DNA of 64,000 nt from Hemileia vastatrix (Eukaryota > Basidiomycota > Pucciniomycetes > Pucciniales > Zaghouaniaceae), in contig JASXTE010000007.1 in assembly GCA_030280995.1 (NCBI GenBank), forward strand, positions 19,135,501 to 19,199,500, written 5' to 3'. Below the pieces are notes generated by a model. It did no database searches, was not told the DNA's origin, and worked only from the letters and a program-made list of their open reading frames with translations. Below are positions 59,612 through 64,000 of the stretch, in pieces. Within the stretch, counting starts at the first letter, position 1. The number at the start of each line of letters is the position of its first letter. Made by a program: the position numbers and the translations under genes.

Positions 59612-62355
59612 TTCCTCATACTTAGTTTTAAATTATTCATTTTTAATAGCATTTCTAAACCATTTTATTGTTACTAAGTAAAGTATAGCAATCTCTTGCA
59701 GTTCTAGCGTGTGTACAGGATGTTTCCATGATGCATGTATCCTTCTTTTGCAAAATTGATCTATATTTTATACTCTTTATGCATTACTAATTCACATGTA
59801 TATTGTATATCTCATAACACATGTTTCATGTTGCATATTTTTGGTTTTATTAGATAATATATTTTGCATATCCATATTTCAAGTTTTATTTTCATTGTGT
59901 ATATTGAATAATGGATATTTCAGGTTATATGTTGCATTGTCAATCTTGAATACTGGATATTGCATTTTTCATTTCACATAGACATATTTTATTCATATAT
60001 TCAACCTGTTTTCAATTTTTTTTCAAGCTGTGATTAATTTGTGTTTAATCTCTTATGAATTGTATTCTCAATTTTTTTACAACTAATTTCCTAACAGTTT
60101 GATAATTGTTTCCTATAAGCCCTTCTAAAACTTCATAGCCTGCTGAGGAGAACATTCATTCAAGGAAGTTGGAATATGCTCTTCATAGATGTGTTATGCA
60201 TATTCAAACTGATTAGTCGAAAATGTTGATTCATCACTAGAAAAAAAATCTGGCACCTGCTAGATGGTTCCCTAACTGACTGAATTATAGTATTTAAATT
60301 AAGACTAACACCTGCTAGAATGCACCAACATTTTTTGTACCTGGTGATGAATTATAAAATCCATATTAATTATCTCATTTCATTTTACACCTTCTGATGA
60401 TCATTAAATGATTTATAATGAAAAAAATATATTCAGAAGTGTAAAATGTATTATTAATATTCTCCTTCACCCTCTTACTTTTAATATATACCAATCTTGA
60501 TCATCTCCATAACAATGTGAGAAATAGTTTTGACATCATTTCATTTAACTTCTTTGATCTTTATTCTCATCATTTCAGCTATACATTGAGCTAGAAACTT
60601 CTCTTTAATAATAGCATCACCAGGATGTTTTTTGGTTGTTACAGTAATTGTTTTACCTGGAACATGATCCTGATTTAATTGAAATCTAACTCTTTTAACA
60701 TTTTTCTTTTGCTTCCATTGTGACTTGAACATGGGTCCACCAGGTATTTGTGTACCAGTCATTGTAGCTACTAACAAGCTGGCTACTGAGATTTGTACCA
60801 GCCAGGGGACACCATTAATATATATGTACAAAATTCAATATTATCACAAAAAATTTAAACTTGAGCTGTTTCAGTTTATAATAGTGGAAAATTAATTGTT
60901 TCCTTTAACTAAGGATTTGCTGGATATAATTTAAATATTAAGTATTTAGGTAATATAAATTCTATATTTTGTACTATTTGAATAAAATAAAACCCTAAAT
61001 TGATGAGGTATCTTGAGAGGGATAATTGGCTATTTGAAACACTTTAGATGTTGAATTAAAAATTTTCATAAAATGAATACACATACTAAGTAGCTTATGT
61101 GGATATATAATAGCTGTTTAATATTTTTGATAAGATGCATAATTATTTTTATTAATGTCACTTCACGGGTGACCTTACCAGTCTAGGTTTTAATTAAATA
61201 GTGAGCTTCATTTAAATTAATATTAATATAACATTCAATTACTTAATAAAAAAATCTACGTTTTGTGATTTCAAAATGATAGTATAATAGTATTTTAAAA
61301 TATTGAGTTATGAAGTGTGAACCTGACATAAATTCTAAGATAAGGTGGACACTTAGGATTAACATTGTATACATAAAACATAATGTACATATTAAATTAT
61401 GTTATCTATGTTTAATTATTTGAATAAAATATAATTTTAAATTAGTGTGATTATTAGGGGGAGCCTAGTTAAATTGGATATGGTTAAGGAGTGATAATAA
61501 TGACCCTTTAGAATATAAAAGTAATTGAAGTATATCATGTTTCTTAAACAAGTAAAGGTAGAAAATAGTTTACTCTTGTTCATTTTTGACACAGGGTATC
61601 TTATTTATTTCCAAAATGAAAATTCTTTGAAAAGCTATATATATTCTTTATAGCATACATCATATACCAGTTTACACTATAACATCAATTTTTATTACAC
61701 ATCTTATCCAACATATTCATTATATCTTGTTCTATTATATCATTAATGATAGCTGTATCACCATCATGACACTTGATGATCTCAGGTGTCTTATTAACTT
61801 GATTTTTGCCATCAACTATGGGAATTTCATATTTCTTAATTTTTATAAATTCTTTCTGTTGAGGCTTGAACATGGGTTCAGTAGGTTGGAGTTCACCAGT
61901 CATTTGGAATATTTTCCAGTTGGCTACACAGGTTGATACCAACTTGATCTAAAATTTATATAAAGATATGCTACTGTAATGTGATGATTATAATATTTTG
62001 AGATAAACTTTTTTCTTTGAGACTATGTAGGCTCCATTGGTACTATTTGATTTCTTGTAGATCTAGTGTGATGATGCATACTTATTGCATAATAATGGTG
62101 TGTCACATATTTTTTTTTCTTGAATGATGTAAAATTCTAAATTTTTGATATAATAAGGGGACCCTAAAACTTTTTAATATCTTGGTGGTAGACTTAGCAT
62201 TAACATAATATGCTTATACATTTTAACTACTTTTTAAAGTCATGTCATGGTTTTTTTTGAATAGAAGAAATATGTGACTGGTGAGTTTTTGTGGCACCAG
62301 GGATCACTCAATCAAGAATTATTATAAATTTTTTTTAAAATAAATATATTTTATA
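59612..62355. repeat. Monomer M16 (short form, 2744 bp), right of element 2
   Basis: Begins with the right target-site copy of element 2. ORF A is at 60541-60762 with K66R, and ORF B at 61685-61903. GGTATCTTATTT near 61605 matches M3. GATGTTTCCATG near 59722 is unique to this copy. Confidence 0.95.
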
Positions 62356-64000
62356 TTCCTCATACTTAGTTTTAAATTATTCATTTTTAATAGCATTTCT
62401 AAACCATTTTATTGTTACTAAGTAAAGTATAGCAATCTCTTGCAGTTCTAGCGTGTGTACAGGATGTTGCCATGATGCATGTATCCTTCTTTTGCAAAAT
62501 TGATCTATATTTTATACTCTTTATGCATTACTAATTCACATGTATATTGTATATCTCATAACACATGCTTCATGTTGCATATTTTTGGTTTTATTAGATA
62601 ATATATTTTGCATATCCATATTGCATATCCATATTTCAAGTTTTATTTTCATTGTGTATATTGAATAATGGATATTTCAGGTTATATGTTGCATTGTCAA
62701 TCTTGAATACTGGATATTGCATTTTTAATTTCACATAGACATATTTTATTCATATATTCAACCTGTTTTCAATTTTTTTTTTCAAGCTGTGATTAATTTG
62801 TGTTTAATCTCTTATGAATTGTATTCTCAATTTTTTTACAACTAATTTCCTAACAGTTTGATAATTGTTTCCTATAAGCCCTTCTAAAACTTCATAGCCT
62901 GCTGAGGAGAACATTCATTCAAGGAAGTTGGAATATGCTCTTCATAGATGTGTTATGCATATTCAAACTGATTAGTCGAAAATGTTGATTCATCACTAGA
63001 AAAAAAATCTGGCACCTGCTAGATGGTTCCCTAACTGACTGAATTATAGTATTTAAATTAAGACTAACACCTGCTAGAATGCACCAACATTTTTTGTACC
63101 TGGTGATGAATTATAAAATCCATATTAATTATCTCATTTCATTTTACACCTTCTGATGATCATTAAATGATTTATAATGAAAAAAATATATTCAGAAGTG
63201 TAAAATGTATTATTAATATTCTCCTTCACCCTCTTACTTTTAATATATACCAATCTTGATAATCTCCATAACAATGTGAGAAATAGTTTTGACATCATTT
63301 CATTTAACTTCTTTGATCTTTATTCTCATCATTTCAGCTATACATTGAGCTAGAAACTTCTCTTTAATAATAGCATCACCAGGATGTTTTTTGGTTGTTA
63401 CAGTAATTGTTTTACCTGGAACATGATCCTGATTTAATTGAAATCTAACTCTTTTAACATTTTTCTTTTGCTTCCATTGTGACTTGAACATGGGTCCACC
63501 AGGTATTTGTGTACCAGTCATTGTAGCTACTAACAAGCTGGCTACTGAGATTTGTACCAGCCAGGGGACACCATTAATATATATGTACAAAATTCAATAT
63601 TATCACAAAAAATTTAAACTTGAGCTGTTTCAGTTTATAATAGTGGAAAATTAATTGTTTCCTTTAACTAAGGATTTGCTGGATATAATTTAAATATTAA
63701 GTATTTAGGTAATATAAATTCTATATTTTGTACTATTTGAATAAAATAAAACCCTAAATTGATGAGGTATCTTGAGAGGGATAATTGGCTATTTGAAACA
63801 CTTTAGATGTTTAATTAAAAATTTTCATAAAATGAATACACATACTAAGTAGCTTATGTGGATATATAATAGCTGTTTAATATTTTTGATAAGATGCATA
63901 ATTATTTTTATTAATGTCACTTCACGGGTGACCTTACCAGTCTAGGTTTTAATTAAATAGTGAGCTTCATTTAAATTAATAATAATATACCATTCAATTA
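62356..64000. repeat. Monomer M17, partial (cut by the window end)
   Basis: Long form with two 13-bp motifs and a T10 run near 62773. ORF A is at 63300-63521 with K66R. It carries CATGCTTCATG as in M9-M12. The part that would hold ORF B lies outside the window. Confidence 0.93.

Larger units (their letters stand above)
1..64000. repeat. Tandem satellite (macrosatellite) array, 2.74-2.76 kb monomer, interrupted by two LTR retrotransposons
   Basis: The same sequence recurs head to tail across the whole window. The start of one minus-strand ORF falls at 1529, 4287, 7031, 9788, 12532, 15276, 18033, 20792, 23550, 26307, 29064, 31821, 34580 and 37338, then 48940, 60541 and 63300. Spacings are 2744 or 2757-2759 bp, except for two of about 11.6 kb, which equal one monomer plus an 8853-bp element and its 5-bp target duplication. 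Both window edges lie inside monomers, so the array is longer than seen here. Base composition is strongly AT-rich. Centromeric, subtelomeric or other heterochromatic location is possible but cannot be decided from the sequence. Confidence 0.97.

Overview
The window is AT-rich eukaryotic repeat DNA, most likely from a fungal nuclear genome. It is essentially one tandem satellite array interrupted by two copies of a Ty3/gypsy-type LTR retrotransposon (chromovirus). Fungal origin is inferred from the single-ORF Gag-Pol with a C-terminal chromodomain, an integrase C-terminal half that reads like basidiomycete Ty3 elements I remember, and a 65-nt intron-like segment with a TACTAAT branch site. A basidiomycete is a low-confidence guess. 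No bacterial operons, rRNA, tRNA or CRISPR are visible.

Layout. Positions 1-39157 hold about 14 head-to-tail monomers of 2.74-2.76 kb. Element 1 is at 39158-48010, one monomer follows at 48011-50753 (plus the next target-site copy), element 2 is at 50759-59611, and the array resumes at 59612-64000. Monomers are numbered here from the retroelement target pentamer TTCCT: M0 (partial), M1-M16, and M17 (partial). They differ by sparse substitutions and a 13-bp indel, and group into subtypes that reveal a five-monomer duplication (offset 13,788 bp) and a homogenised run of near-identical copies.

Each monomer carries on the minus strand two small ORFs of 73 and 72 codons. They align without a gap: both begin Met-Thr-Gly, have Pro-Met-Phe-Lys at residues 10-13, and have His46-x-Gly-Asp49. 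They look like an ancient internal duplication of one small coding unit. I do not recognise the family, and whether it is expressed is unknown. The rest of the monomer is AT-rich spacer with a conserved hairpin, a palindrome next to the retroelement target site, and degenerate short repeats.

The two retroelements are each 8853 bp with 1177-bp LTRs (TGTCAG...CTGACA), the same 5-bp target duplication and the same insertion point in the monomer. They are 11,601 bp apart and their 1955-residue polyproteins differ at one residue. They are therefore best read as one insertion later duplicated together with a monomer. The element carries Gag (coiled coil, zinc knuckle), protease, reverse transcriptase, RNase H, integrase with GPF motif, and chromodomain, all with the expected key residues. 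Three features stand out: about 918 nt upstream of the polyprotein start with no ATG, which places the promoter at the distal TATA box in the LTR; a candidate 65-nt leader intron; and a 153-codon overlapping ORF in the +1 frame starting at the next downstream AUG in a strong initiation context.
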